Positions 7,890-16,903 of a stretch of 64,000 nt of DNA are shown here, one piece after another. Under the pieces are notes generated by a model that worked only from the letters and a program-made list of their open reading frames with translations, did not search any database and had not been told where the DNA came from. Position 1 is the stretch's first letter, and every line of letters begins with the position of its first letter. A program made the position numbers and the translations under genes. Location of the stretch: contig NZ_WSFT01000013.1 of NCBI RefSeq assembly GCF_016820655.1, positions 78,386 to 142,385 on the forward strand. Direction: 5' to 3'. The stretch is from Anaeromonas frigoriresistens. GTDB lineage: Bacteria > Bacillota > Clostridia > Tissierellales > SIT17.

Positions 7890-10554
7890 ACCAACTGTCT
7901 CCCTCTTGCATATCTACAGTTAAAGGTACTTTCAGTTCTACGGCATTTTCCATCAAATCTTTGAGTAATGATTTAACTTCTTCTAACTCATCTTTATATG
8001 TTTCTATTATCAATTCATCATGAACTTGTAATATAAGCTTAGATTTCAAGTTTCTATTTTTCAATTCTCTATATACATTTAACATAGCAATCTTTATGAT
8101 GTCTGCTGCGCTTCCTTGGATAGGAGTATTCATTGCAGTTCTCTCACCGAAAGATCTTACATTAAAGTTCCTAGATTGTAATTCAGGAATAAATCTCCTT
8201 CTATTTAAAAGAGTCTTTACATACCCATTACCTTTAGCCTCTTTTACAATATCATCCATATATTCTTTTACCTTATTATAATTTTTAAGGTAATTATCAA
8301 TATATTTCTTAGCTTCTTTTCTGCTAATGTTTAAGTCTCTAGATAAACCATAATCACTTATTCCATAAACTATACCGAAATTTACAGCTTTTGCTCTACT
8401 TCTCATTATAGAAGTTACATCATCTTTCTCAACTTCAAATACTTCTGATGCAGTTTTTGTATGGATATCCTCTTTATTTTCAAAGGCATCAATAAGTTTT
8501 GACTCATTTGAAATATGAGCTAATACTCTTAATTCTATTTGTGAATAATCTGCATCTACTAATTTATGTTCTTCATTATCAGCTACAAATACTTTTCTTA
8601 TCTTTCTACCTTCTTCAGTCTTTATTGGTATATTTTGAAGATTAGGATTTGTGCTACTTATTCTTCCTGTGGTAGTTATTGTCTGATTAAAACTAGAATG
8701 AACTTTGTTTGTTTTTTTATTTATCAGTGGTATAAGTCCATCTACATAAGTTGATTTTAATTTTACTATTTGTCTATACTCTAATATTTTTTCTATAATA
8801 GGGTGTTTACCATGTAATTTATCTAATACTTCAGCATTTGTAGAATATCCTGTCTTAGTCTTCTTGATAACTGGAAGTTCCAATTTTTCAAATAGTATGT
8901 ATCCCATCTGTTTAGGAGAATTTATATTAAATTCTTCTCCACTATAATCATATATTGTCTCTGTTAGATTATTTATTTTATCATCAAATTCATTTCCTAA
9001 CTCTTTTAATTGATTAATATCAACTTTAAACCCTTGAAACTGCATATCTGCTAAAACTTTTACTAAGGGCATTTCTATGTTTTCATATAGTTCTTTCATA
9101 TCATACTCTATTATTTTATCCATCAATATCTTTTTGGCTTTATATATAATATTCAATTTAGATGCCATGAATTCTGATAGATCATTTTCTGATATATCGA
9201 TTAATGATTTTTTCTTTCTTCCAGTACCTAATAAATCATCAGAATTTTTAATATGTATATTTAAATATTCACTAGCTAGATTTTTTAAAGAATAATCCTT
9301 TTGTGAAGCTTCTATTAAATACTGAGCAATGACAGTATCAAATGAGATATTATAGATATCAATTCCATATCTAAATAATATTAATATATCTTCCTTAATA
9401 TCATGACTAGACTTAGAGATATTTGGATTTATAAAAATATCCTTTAATAAAGGTAACTTATCTCTTAAGTCTTCCTCGTTTTTAAAAGAAATATAGAACG
9501 AGTCTTTTTCTCTGTATTTAAATGCTAATCCTAGAATATCATCTGTCAAACTATCTGTTCCACCTATTACAAACTTAAAAATAAAGTCATTACCTTCATT
9601 AATGTTATTCACTTCTTTTTGTAAGTTCTCTTTATAGGCTAATATATTAATATCCATTTGAAGACTTTCTTTTGCTTCCTCAATAACTTTCTCATCAATT
9701 TTTCCTATAAAACTTTTAAACTCTAATTCACTATATAGTTTTAGTAAGTCTGCTTCATTTGGCTTTTCTTTCTTTAACTCTTCTAAATTTATTTCTAATG
9801 GAACATTTATAACAATCTCACCTAATCTCCTGCTCATAAATGCTTGACTTTTATTTTCTATAAGTCTTTCTTTTAATTTTTTGCCGGACACATTTTCTAT
9901 GTTATTATATATTCCTTCAATTGAGTCATACTCTTTCAAAAGCTTTATTCCAGTTTTCTCTCCAACTCCAGGAACTCCTGGGATATTATCTGATTTATCT
10001 CCCATAAGTCCTTTTAAATCTATAAATTGAGCAGCAGTTAGTTCATATCTATCTAACATAGCCTTTTCATCATAAGTCTCAAGATTGGTCATACCTTTTT
10101 TAGTAATTAATACTTTAATATTTTCATCAACTAATTGAAGGTAATCCTTATCTCCTGTAACTACAATAACATCCATATTCTCATTACTACAATGCTTTGC
10201 TAATGTACCTACTATATCGTCGGCTTCATATCCATCTATTTCTACTCTATGAATATTCATTTTATCTAACACATCTTTTAAAATTGGAAATTGCATACCT
10301 AGATCATCAGGAGTCTTTTTTCTTCCTGCTTTATAGTCTGTATATTCCTTATGTCTAAATGTTGGTCCTTTCCTATCAAAGGCAACAGATATATAACCTG
10401 GTTCATAATCATCTAATATTTTATATATCATAGTCATAAATCCATATACTCCGTTAGTATATAACCCATCTTTATTCTTTAATGGTGGTAATGCATGGTA
10501 TGCTCTATGTAATAAACTATTACCATCTATCAAAACTACTCTTTTATTATCCAT
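7876..10554 (-). CDS. polA: DNA polymerase I (5'-exonuclease, inactive proofreading domain)
   Basis: An 892-residue family A polymerase. Residues 1-290 are the 5'-3' flap exonuclease (LIDGNSLLHRAY, then GDKSDNIPGVPGVGEKT). The central 3'-5' exonuclease region keeps the fold, but where proofreading enzymes have an Asp-x-Glu metal motif this one reads VIGGTDSL, so proofreading is probably lost, as known for Bacillus-type Pol I. The polymerase domain has DYSQIELRVLAH and QVHDELIIE with the catalytic aspartates. It removes RNA primers and fills gaps. It is the first gene of the polA-coaE-transglycosylase group. Confidence 0.97.
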   Translation of the reverse strand: MDNKRVVLIDGNSLLHRAYHALPPLKNKDGLYTNGVYGFMTMIYKILDDYEPGYISVAFDRKGPTFRHKEYTDYKAGRKKTPDDLGMQFPILKDVLDKMNIHRVEIDGYEADDIVGTLAKHCSNENMDVIVVTGDKDYLQLVDENIKVLITKKGMTNLETYDEKAMLDRYELTAAQFIDLKGLMGDKSDNIPGVPGVGEKTGIKLLKEYDSIEGIYNNIENVSGKKLKERLIENKSQAFMSRRLGEIVINVPLEINLEELKKEKPNEADLLKLYSELEFKSFIGKIDEKVIEEAKESLQMDINILAYKENLQKEVNNINEGNDFIFKFVIGGTDSLTDDILGLAFKYREKDSFYISFKNEEDLRDKLPLLKDIFINPNISKSSHDIKEDILILFRYGIDIYNISFDTVIAQYLIEASQKDYSLKNLASEYLNIHIKNSDDLLGTGRKKKSLIDISENDLSEFMASKLNIIYKAKKILMDKIIEYDMKELYENIEMPLVKVLADMQFQGFKVDINQLKELGNEFDDKINNLTETIYDYSGEEFNINSPKQMGYILFEKLELPVIKKTKTGYSTNAEVLDKLHGKHPIIEKILEYRQIVKLKSTYVDGLIPLINKKTNKVHSSFNQTITTTGRISSTNPNLQNIPIKTEEGRKIRKVFVADNEEHKLVDADYSQIELRVLAHISNESKLIDAFENKEDIHTKTASEVFEVEKDDVTSIMRSRAKAVNFGIVYGISDYGLSRDLNISRKEAKKYIDNYLKNYNKVKEYMDDIVKEAKGNGYVKTLLNRRRFIPELQSRNFNVRSFGERTAMNTPIQGSAADIIKIAMLNVYRELKNRNLKSKLILQVHDELIIETYKDELEEVKSLLKDLMENAVELKVPLTVDMQEGDSWYETK

Positions 10555-10651
10555 CCTTACAGCTCCTTTAAATCCAATATTCTTAGTATAGTTCTAATTC
10601 TAATAGAAATACCCTATACTAAAGTATATCTTAAAAAACATTCCCAGTAAA

Positions 10652-10683
10652 TAAAGGAGATCTATTTAAATAGATCTCCTTTA
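10652..10683 (-). terminator. Terminator between the anti-sigma gene and polA
   Basis: A perfect 32-base palindrome (16-bp arms, taaaggagatctattt and its complement) lies just after the anti-sigma/DUF4349 gene, which separates it from polA transcription. Confidence 0.75.
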
Positions 10684-10704
10684 TATTGTTACCCAAATAT
10701 ATAA

Positions 10705-11886
10705 TTATTTAATATTATTCTTTCTTCTCCACCATAAAAATACTGCGATTACTATTATTATTAAAAATAATATTGGAGAAAAAGTTATAATAAATATAAA
10801 TATAGTTTGTAAAGCTTTTATTATATTATTTATAGTAGAAATAAATCCTTTTTTGGCCTCTGATAATATGTTATCATCTACAGGTTTAATTTCATTATCA
10901 ATTGTATCAACTTCAATCAATTGTAAGTTGATAGTGGATAATGATACAAGATTATCCCAGTTTTTTAAAGTTGATTGTAACTGTTCAATTTCTGTTCTTA
11001 TTCTTCTAAGTTCATTTTCTATATTTAAAATATCTTCTATTTTTTCTGCTTTAACTATTAGCTCTCTTAATCTATTTTCTTGAACTTCTAGATTTTTCAA
11101 TCTAGCTTCTGTATCCATATATGCCTTAGTAACATCATCAGAATTAATTGAAAGATTATTCACCTTACCCTTTGCAGATATATCATCTATAACTTCTTCT
11201 AGATAATTTTGAGGAATTCTTAAAGTCATATATCCTTCTTTATATTCTTTTCTGCCCCTATTAATTGTTTGAATATCAGAGTTTTGAATGTATCCTTCTT
11301 TTAAATTTATATTGTCGGTTATTTCTTTTAATGTCTTATTAAATTCTATTACTTCTATTCTTATATGAGCATTTTTAATTATTTTTCTATTATCTATTTG
11401 TGCTTCTTCTCTAGCCCTGTCTTGAGTCTCATCATCTGCCATTTCTATACTATCCATTTCCCCATAATTACCTAAGTTCTGCTTCATGGGTTCGTTAGCA
11501 TTACTACTATCCATATCTTTACTTTCCTCTACTGCTGAGTCCATGTTTAAACTGTCATTAGAAAAATAATATATACTTGGCATAATAATCACAAAAAATA
11601 TTAATACAGCAGCAACTCCTAATCCTATCCACTTTTTATAATTTTTTGGATTCTTTGTGTATTCTTTTTCATCCTCTAATTTACTTCTTAATGTTATTTT
11701 ATAATCATCAGGTAAGGGTTCATATTCAATTTCTCTTATACTATTCATTACCTTTAATGTTTCATTATATATTTTCTCGCATTCTTTACATTCTTTAAGA
11801 TGTTTCTCAAATTCTACTTTTTCTCCTTGAATTAGCTCGTCATCAATATAAGGAGATATATTCTCTATACATTTATTACAATCCAT
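10705..11886 (-). CDS. Zinc-finger anti-sigma factor fused to DUF4349
   Basis: A 393-residue membrane protein. Residues 1-40 carry the zinc anti-sigma motif (C3, C6 and H29-x3-C33-x2-C36). A membrane helix is at about 87-107, a DUF4349 domain with a coiled coil (ARLKNLEVQENRLREL region) at about 165-350, and a C-terminal membrane helix at about 358-385 is followed by a basic tail. The zinc finger would hold the ECF sigma factor encoded 22 bases upstream. DUF4349 probably forms the sensing part outside the membrane. The fused layout is known in Firmicutes; the signal is unknown. Confidence 0.85.
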   Translation of the reverse strand: MDCNKCIENISPYIDDELIQGEKVEFEKHLKECKECEKIYNETLKVMNSIREIEYEPLPDDYKITLRSKLEDEKEYTKNPKNYKKWIGLGVAAVLIFFVIIMPSIYYFSNDSLNMDSAVEESKDMDSSNANEPMKQNLGNYGEMDSIEMADDETQDRAREEAQIDNRKIIKNAHIRIEVIEFNKTLKEITDNINLKEGYIQNSDIQTINRGRKEYKEGYMTLRIPQNYLEEVIDDISAKGKVNNLSINSDDVTKAYMDTEARLKNLEVQENRLRELIVKAEKIEDILNIENELRRIRTEIEQLQSTLKNWDNLVSLSTINLQLIEVDTIDNEIKPVDDNILSEAKKGFISTINNIIKALQTIFIFIITFSPILFLIIIVIAVFLWWRRKNNIK

Positions 11887-11908
11887 TTTCCTCCTCCTTT
11901 CTTATATA

Positions 11909-12502
11909 TTAGACCGAATTCCATGGATTTTGTTCCATTTCTTCTTTCAGGATTACTCTCAAATTATCCCGTCCTCTTTTTATTCTTGATTTAACTGTAC
12001 CAATTGAAATTTCTAGTATTTCTGATATCTCTTTATAAGAAAAATCTTCAATATCTCTTAATATTATAATACTTCTATGTATATCATCTAACTTATTTAT
12101 TGCATTATGTACTATTTGCTTTGTTTCCTTTTTTTCAACAATGTCTTCTGGAAGATCTGTATTGTCTTTTACTTCTCTATTTATTTCCCCAGTATCAGTT
12201 TTGATTGGATTATCTAATGAATAAGTATTGTTAATTTTATTTTTATTAATATAATCAATACATAGATTAACTATGATTCTGTACATCCAAGTTGTAAAAG
12301 ATGATTTGAAGTTAAAGGTATCAATATATTTAAATATTTTAACAAAAGCTTGTTGCGATACATCTTTTGCATCTTCTGGATTCTTCAACATCCTAAGTGC
12401 TATATTATAAGCACTTTTTTGATGGGCTTCTATTAATTTTTCAAATGCATCTATATCACCTTTCATAGATCTTTTTATTAACTTCCTTTCATTTAAGGTC
12501 AT
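11909..12502 (-). CDS. ECF-type RNA polymerase sigma factor
   Basis: A 197-residue sigma-70 family factor with only regions 2 and 4. Region 2 carries PEDAKDVSQQAFVKIFKYID and TWMYRIIVNLCIDYI; region 4 has IIILRDIEDFSYKEISEIL and GTVKSRIKRGR. It starts at ATG with GGGGTG before it. It is transcribed with its anti-sigma partner, the usual arrangement for cell-envelope stress control. A candidate ECF promoter directly upstream suggests it activates its own transcription. Confidence 0.93.
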   Translation of the reverse strand: MTLNERKLIKRSMKGDIDAFEKLIEAHQKSAYNIALRMLKNPEDAKDVSQQAFVKIFKYIDTFNFKSSFTTWMYRIIVNLCIDYINKNKINNTYSLDNPIKTDTGEINREVKDNTDLPEDIVEKKETKQIVHNAINKLDDIHRSIIILRDIEDFSYKEISEILEISIGTVKSRIKRGRDNLRVILKEEMEQNPWNSV

Positions 12503-12530
12503 TTTTTCACCCCTTTCACCTTATATTCTT

Positions 12531-12558
12531 AAACCTACAATAACTAAAAAAAGTTCCA
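12531..12558 (-). promoter_or_regulatory. Candidate ECF-type autoregulatory promoter
   Basis: Read on the minus strand, TGGAAC is followed after 17 bases by a GGTTTAA-like element about 30 bases before the sigma gene. GGAAC-type -35 elements are typical of ECF sigma factors; the -10 match is weak. Confidence 0.4.
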
Positions 12559-12620
12559 TCATTTATTATAATTATATCACTTTATATAGATAACTAGTCT
12601 ACTATAATCTAAACAACCTC

Positions 12621-12650
12621 TTGACTTTTTACTTAGATTTATGTTATTAT
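12621..12650 (+). promoter_or_regulatory. Promoter of tRNA-Leu(CAA)
   Basis: TTGACT (12621-12626), an 18-base spacer, then TATTAT (12645-12650). Transcription would start about 12 bases before the tRNA. Confidence 0.7.
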
Positions 12651-12668
12651 AGATTTTGTCATAAATAT

Positions 12669-12755
12669 GCCGAAGTGGTGGAATTGGCAGACGCGCCGGA
12701 CTCAAAATCCGGTGGGGTAACACTCGTATGGGTTCGAGTCCCATCTTCGGCACCA
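12669..12755 (+). tRNA. tRNA-Leu (anticodon CAA)
   Basis: An 87-base class II tRNA with encoded CCA. The anticodon stem CCGGA/TCCGG encloses CTCAAAA, so the anticodon is CAA (reads UUG). The acceptor stem GCCGAAG/CTTCGGC is fully paired, and the T loop is GGTTCGAGTCC-like. It is a single tRNA with its own promoter and terminator. Confidence 0.97.
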
Positions 12756-12756
12756 A

Positions 12757-12787
12757 AAAAATCCTAGGTCAATGACCTAGGATTTTT
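12757..12787. terminator. Bidirectional terminator (tRNA-Leu / permease)
   Basis: A 14-bp perfect stem (aaaaatcctaggtc/gacctaggattttt) with a 3-base loop begins two bases after the tRNA CCA and ends just before the permease stop codon, serving both converging transcripts. Confidence 0.92.
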
Positions 12788-12790
12788 AAA

Positions 12791-14206
12791 TTATATTAAG
12801 AACATAGCAACTATAGTTGTAACAGTTAAGCCTATTATTACAGGCACTAGATTTCTTCTTGCTAATTCAAAGGGGTTAACCCCACATATTGCAGCTGCTG
12901 GAATTAAGGCCCATGGTACTAATGTTCCACCGCCAACCCATATAGCAGCTATTTGACCTAAAGCTGTTAATGTTGCAGCTCCCCTTCCTATTGCTGTTGC
13001 AAATAGTTTAGCTACTGATCCTGCTAAGGATATTCCTGAGAATCCAGATCCATCTAATCCCGTAATAGTTCCTACAGCAGTTAAAGTCACAGAACCTATC
13101 CCGGCATTTAGAGGTACAGTTTGAGCTAATGCTACACCTAAATCATTTACTAATCCAGTTGAGCCATTAGGTAATACTTCTCCAAATACTGAAACAAATC
13201 CCATGTCTCCCATATAGAAAAACGCTGCTATTGGTATGACTGGACCAAAAATTTTAAATCCAAATTGAAAACCCCTTATTAAAAATTCAGTAATTTGTTC
13301 CATTCCTTTACTTTTATAAGTACACATAGAAATAAGTGTTAATATAAATACTGCAGTACCACCTACTAAAGCAGTAGCATCTCCCCCTTGTAAATTTGCT
13401 GTAATCATTATGATTACATCTAACATGAATAACATAGGGATTAATATTGCAAATACTCTTTTAGTTTTTTTAGAAAGTATTTGTTTTACAACTTGACCTT
13501 CAGTTCCATCTTCATTTGAGTATAATGTTATATCTACATCTTTTTTATCCACTTTTATTTTCCCTGAATTCATATCTCTTTTCAAGAAAATAAAAGCAGC
13601 TATTGTAGTAACTATACCCATAGTAGCCACTAAAGGTATACTAGCACTTATTACTTCCCCCACAGGTAAACCTGCTGCATCAGCTGTTAATTTCGGCGCT
13701 CCTTGGATTACAAAGTCACTAGATAAGGCAATTCCGTGTCCAAAAAGATTCATTGCCATTGCAACCCCTATAGCTGGCAATCCTACTTTCAAAGCTACAG
13801 GTAATAATACTGCTCCCATTAATGCTACAGCAGGAGATGGCCAGAAAAACCATGATATTACCATCATTAATAATCCTATTATCCAATAGGCTAATGTTGG
13901 TGTTTTAATAAATTTAGAAAAAGGTGATACCATAACTTCATTTATTCCAGTTGCTTCTAGAACCTTACTCATTCCATATATAATTGAAATAATAAGTATA
14001 GTTCCTAATAGTTCTGATATTGCATATATCATACTATTAAATACTCCAGAAACTGCTTGAGATATAGATGATGTGGCTAATAAACCTAGAATGAAAATTC
14101 CTAGTATACATACTAATGTAGTGTCCCTTTTTCGTACCATAACCCCCACTATAAGTAAAATAAAAATTAAGTAAATCCAATGAAGTGAGCTTAGAGTTAC
14201 TGACAT
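12791..14206 (-). CDS. Multi-pass permease of unknown substrate (ion-transporter superfamily-like)
   Basis: A 471-residue integral membrane protein with about 11-12 hydrophobic helices and a short charged cytoplasmic loop near 215-250 (DMNSGKIKVDKKDVD). Motif-like loops include SWFFWPSPAVALMGA and FGHGIALSSDFVIQGAPK, and the second half has GIGSVTLTAVGTITGLDG. The two inverted halves with reentrant-type loops recall the ion-transporter superfamily (GntP, Dcu, CitM types), but I cannot name a subfamily or substrate. It is divergent from a LysR regulator that probably controls it. Organic acids or amino acids are reasonable guesses only. Confidence 0.7.
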   Translation of the reverse strand: MSVTLSSLHWIYLIFILLIVGVMVRKRDTTLVCILGIFILGLLATSSISQAVSGVFNSMIYAISELLGTILIISIIYGMSKVLEATGINEVMVSPFSKFIKTPTLAYWIIGLLMMVISWFFWPSPAVALMGAVLLPVALKVGLPAIGVAMAMNLFGHGIALSSDFVIQGAPKLTADAAGLPVGEVISASIPLVATMGIVTTIAAFIFLKRDMNSGKIKVDKKDVDITLYSNEDGTEGQVVKQILSKKTKRVFAILIPMLFMLDVIIMITANLQGGDATALVGGTAVFILTLISMCTYKSKGMEQITEFLIRGFQFGFKIFGPVIPIAAFFYMGDMGFVSVFGEVLPNGSTGLVNDLGVALAQTVPLNAGIGSVTLTAVGTITGLDGSGFSGISLAGSVAKLFATAIGRGAATLTALGQIAAIWVGGGTLVPWALIPAAAICGVNPFELARRNLVPVIIGLTVTTIVAMFLI

Positions 14207-14327
14207 AAACTTCCCTCCTTAAAAATAAATAAGTTTATACCAGTCTATGCTCATTATTTTACTTTGTGAGTGCTTATATGATAACCAAATACAGATTAGA
14301 GATATAGTTTTAATACTTATAAAACCA

Positions 14328-14393
14328 ATATACATTAATCATATTTCACTTCTATTGACAAAGAAATATAAGTAAAATATGATTAATGTATAT
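14328..14393. repeat. Long inverted repeat over the LysR promoter
   Basis: Arms of 24 bases (14328-14351 and 14370-14393) match as inverted copies with one mismatch; the central 16 bases tacattaatcatattt are perfect. They flank an 18-base centre. The repeat covers the -35 and -10 elements of the LysR gene and faces the permease gene, so it is a strong candidate operator. Confidence 0.85.
14355..14383 (+). promoter_or_regulatory. Consensus SigA promoter of the LysR gene
   Basis: TTGACA (14355-14360), a 17-base spacer, then TATGAT (14378-14383). Transcription would start near 14390, which rules out the in-frame ATG at 14386 as the translation start. Confidence 0.88.
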
Positions 14394-14415
14394 ATATTTA
14401 GAAAGTGGTGATTTT

Positions 14416-15330
14416 TTGGATTTTAGACAATTAGAAACCTTTGTAGAGGTAATTAATTCTAAGAGTTTTTCTAAAGCAGCAAATAAACTTTTTCTAACTC
14501 AACCTACTGTAACAAGCCATATACAAAACTTAGAAAAAGAACTAGGTACCCCTTTGTTAAATAGATCTAACAAAAGTATTTCTCCTACTACTTCTGGTAC
14601 TATCCTATATGATTATGCTCAGGATATTATTAATATGAGAGACATGGCCCGTTTCAAACTTGGAAAGTATAAAGGTAAAATAGAAGGAAACCTTGAAATA
14701 GCATCTAGCTCTATCCCAAAACAGTATATTCTCCCTTATATTTTAAAAGAGTTTTTTTCAATATATCCTAGTGTAACTGTAGATATAGTACATAATAATT
14801 CAAAGGGTGTTATTAATAGTATAATGGATAATACAATTGATTTTGGAATTGTTGGAGCTAAATATAATAATAGATATCTAGAATATATTGAACTGACTAA
14901 AGATGATTTAGTTCTAATAGCACCTAAGGATAATCAATTTCCTGAATCTAATGAATTAAGTTTGGATATGGTAAAAAAACAAAATATTATACTAAGGCAA
15001 CCAGGATCCGGATCCCGGTTATTATTAGAAAAATCTTTAATTGAAATAAATGAATCTATAAAATCATTTAATATAGTGGTAACCACTGAAAGCAATGAAA
15101 CAATAAAGAAATTCATTGAATTAGGAATAGGTGTTAGCTTCATTTCAAAATTAGCTGTAAAAGAAGAATTAGAAAAAGGAATATTCAAAGCTTATGATAT
15201 TAAAGAATTAAATCTTGGCAGAAAATTCTTTTTTGTATATCATAAAAATAGAAATTTATCACCCCTAGCTGAAACCTTTAAAGACTTCGTTGTAAAATGG
15301 ATTAAAAACAATAATAAAGTCGAGCTGTAA
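14416..15330 (+). CDS. LysR-family transcriptional regulator
   Basis: A 304-residue protein. I use the TTG start at 14416 because it gives the family-typical first residues (M/L)DFRQLETFVEV, has AAGTGGTGA just upstream, and lies after the promoter. The winged helix-turn-helix is at about 1-60 (SFSKAANKLFLTQPTVTSHI), and a periplasmic-binding-like effector domain at about 88-300. It is divergent from the permease and probably regulates it and itself through the long inverted repeat between them. The co-inducer is unknown. Confidence 0.92.
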   Translation: MDFRQLETFVEVINSKSFSKAANKLFLTQPTVTSHIQNLEKELGTPLLNRSNKSISPTTSGTILYDYAQDIINMRDMARFKLGKYKGKIEGNLEIASSSIPKQYILPYILKEFFSIYPSVTVDIVHNNSKGVINSIMDNTIDFGIVGAKYNNRYLEYIELTKDDLVLIAPKDNQFPESNELSLDMVKKQNIILRQPGSGSRLLLEKSLIEINESIKSFNIVVTTESNETIKKFIELGIGVSFISKLAVKEELEKGIFKAYDIKELNLGRKFFFVYHKNRNLSPLAETFKDFVVKWIKNNNKVEL

Positions 15331-15350
15331 AACAGCTCGACTTTATTATT
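15310..15350. terminator. Bidirectional terminator (LysR / aminopeptidase)
   Basis: An 18-bp perfect stem (15310-15327 with 15333-15350) with a 5-base loop overlaps both convergent gene ends and is flanked by T runs in both directions. Confidence 0.93.
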
Positions 15351-16777
15351 TATGCTTTATAAAAAGCTCTATAGCCTTTATATGTCATATATACATCAGC
15401 TTTACTTACTATCTCATATGGTGCATGCATGCTTAATACAGGTACTCCACAGTCTACTACTTCCATACCATATTTAGCTAACATATATGCGATAGTACCA
15501 CCACCACCTTGATCTACTTTACCTAGTTCACCCATTTGCCAAATTATATCATTTTCATTGAATATTCTTCTAACATCACTTATATACTCAGAGTTTGCAT
15601 CGTTACTTCCACCCTTGCCTCGTGCACCAGTATATTTAACTAATGTTATTCCTTTATTTATGAAAGGAGCATTTCTCTTATCTAATACTTCTGGATAGTT
15701 TGGATCAAATCCAGCAGATACATCAGCTGATAACACCCTAGAATTTAATAATGCTCTTTTTAATAATAACTCATTGTAATTATCTGAATTTAATGCTACT
15801 ATTTCAGCAGTAATATTTTCAAAGAAGTAAGAGTCCATTCCTGTATTACCCATGCTTCCTATTTCCTCTTTATCTGCAAATAAAGCTACTGAAGTTCTTC
15901 TTGGAGTTTCTATATCTAATATGGCTCTAAGACTTGTATATGCACAAACTCTATCATCATGACCATATGCAGCTATAAGACTTCTATCTAATCCTACATC
16001 TCTAGATTTCCCAGCTGGAACTGCCTGGAATTCAGCTGTTGTGAAATCTTCTTCCGTAATATCATATCTTTCATTTAATACATTCAGGATATTTAACTTT
16101 ATCTTATCGCTTAAATCCTTCTCTTGATACGGGATACTACCTATTATGATATTTAACCCTTCACCAGTTATACCTTCACTTAATTTTTTCCCCATTTGGT
16201 CTTTTGCTAAGTGAGGTAATAAGTCAGTTATCATAAATACTGGATCATTATCATCTTCTCCTATAGAAATATTTACTTTATCACCATTATTTTTAACTAC
16301 TACTCCATGTAATGCTAATGGTAGTGAAACCCATTGATATTTTTTAATTCCACCATAGTAATGAGTCTTTAATAATGCTAATTCTGAATCCTCATATAAT
16401 GGAAATTGTTTTAAATCTATTCTTGGAGCATCTATATGAGATCCAACTATATTCATTCCTTTAGTTATATCCTCTTCTCCTATTATATACATAACTACTG
16501 ACTTATCTTTATTATTAGCATAAACTTTAGTTCCTGGAGTTAACTTTTCTCCTTTTTCTATAAGTTTATTTAATTCTATGTATCCATTTTCTTCTGCAAC
16601 TCTAATAATTTCATCAGCAGCTAACCTTTCTGTTTTACCAATATCTAAAAACTTTTTGTAGTCATCTCCAAAACTAAATACTTCTTTACCTTCTTCTGAT
16701 CCAATTTTGTCCCAAACGTTTTCCCACTTATGAGTTAATTTTTCTTGTAATTCTTTTCCTTTTGATTTATCAGTCAC
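15350..16777 (-). CDS. M18-family zinc aminopeptidase
   Basis: A 475-residue metallopeptidase. The GGAGGG at 16784-16789 directly touches the ATG at 16783, so the GTG at 16777 is the better-spaced start. Signature elements are GSHIDAPRIDLK (first metal His/Asp), the AALFADKEEIGSMGNTG-type stretch with catalytic and metal-binding glutamates, and late SMHAPYE with a metal His. It removes N-terminal residues from peptides in the cytoplasm; acidic or hydrophobic preference cannot be read from sequence. It stands alone between a terminator and degU. Confidence 0.9.
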   Translation of the reverse strand: MTDKSKGKELQEKLTHKWENVWDKIGSEEGKEVFSFGDDYKKFLDIGKTERLAADEIIRVAEENGYIELNKLIEKGEKLTPGTKVYANNKDKSVVMYIIGEEDITKGMNIVGSHIDAPRIDLKQFPLYEDSELALLKTHYYGGIKKYQWVSLPLALHGVVVKNNGDKVNISIGEDDNDPVFMITDLLPHLAKDQMGKKLSEGITGEGLNIIIGSIPYQEKDLSDKIKLNILNVLNERYDITEEDFTTAEFQAVPAGKSRDVGLDRSLIAAYGHDDRVCAYTSLRAILDIETPRRTSVALFADKEEIGSMGNTGMDSYFFENITAEIVALNSDNYNELLLKRALLNSRVLSADVSAGFDPNYPEVLDKRNAPFINKGITLVKYTGARGKGGSNDANSEYISDVRRIFNENDIIWQMGELGKVDQGGGGTIAYMLAKYGMEVVDCGVPVLSMHAPYEIVSKADVYMTYKGYRAFYKA

Positions 16778-16903
16778 ATTCATCCCTCCATTTAATTCTA
16801 TAAGTAATATGATATAAGCTATTTGAGATAGTGTCAATATTCTAAACATTTTCATTCAAATATTTTATATCATATACTTATTATATATACCCAATATTAA
16901 TTA

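Noticed and set aside
12791..14206. Permease as part of histidine use with hutH
   Set aside because: It is 5.5 kb from hutH, controlled by its own LysR gene, and nothing in the sequence points to histidine.
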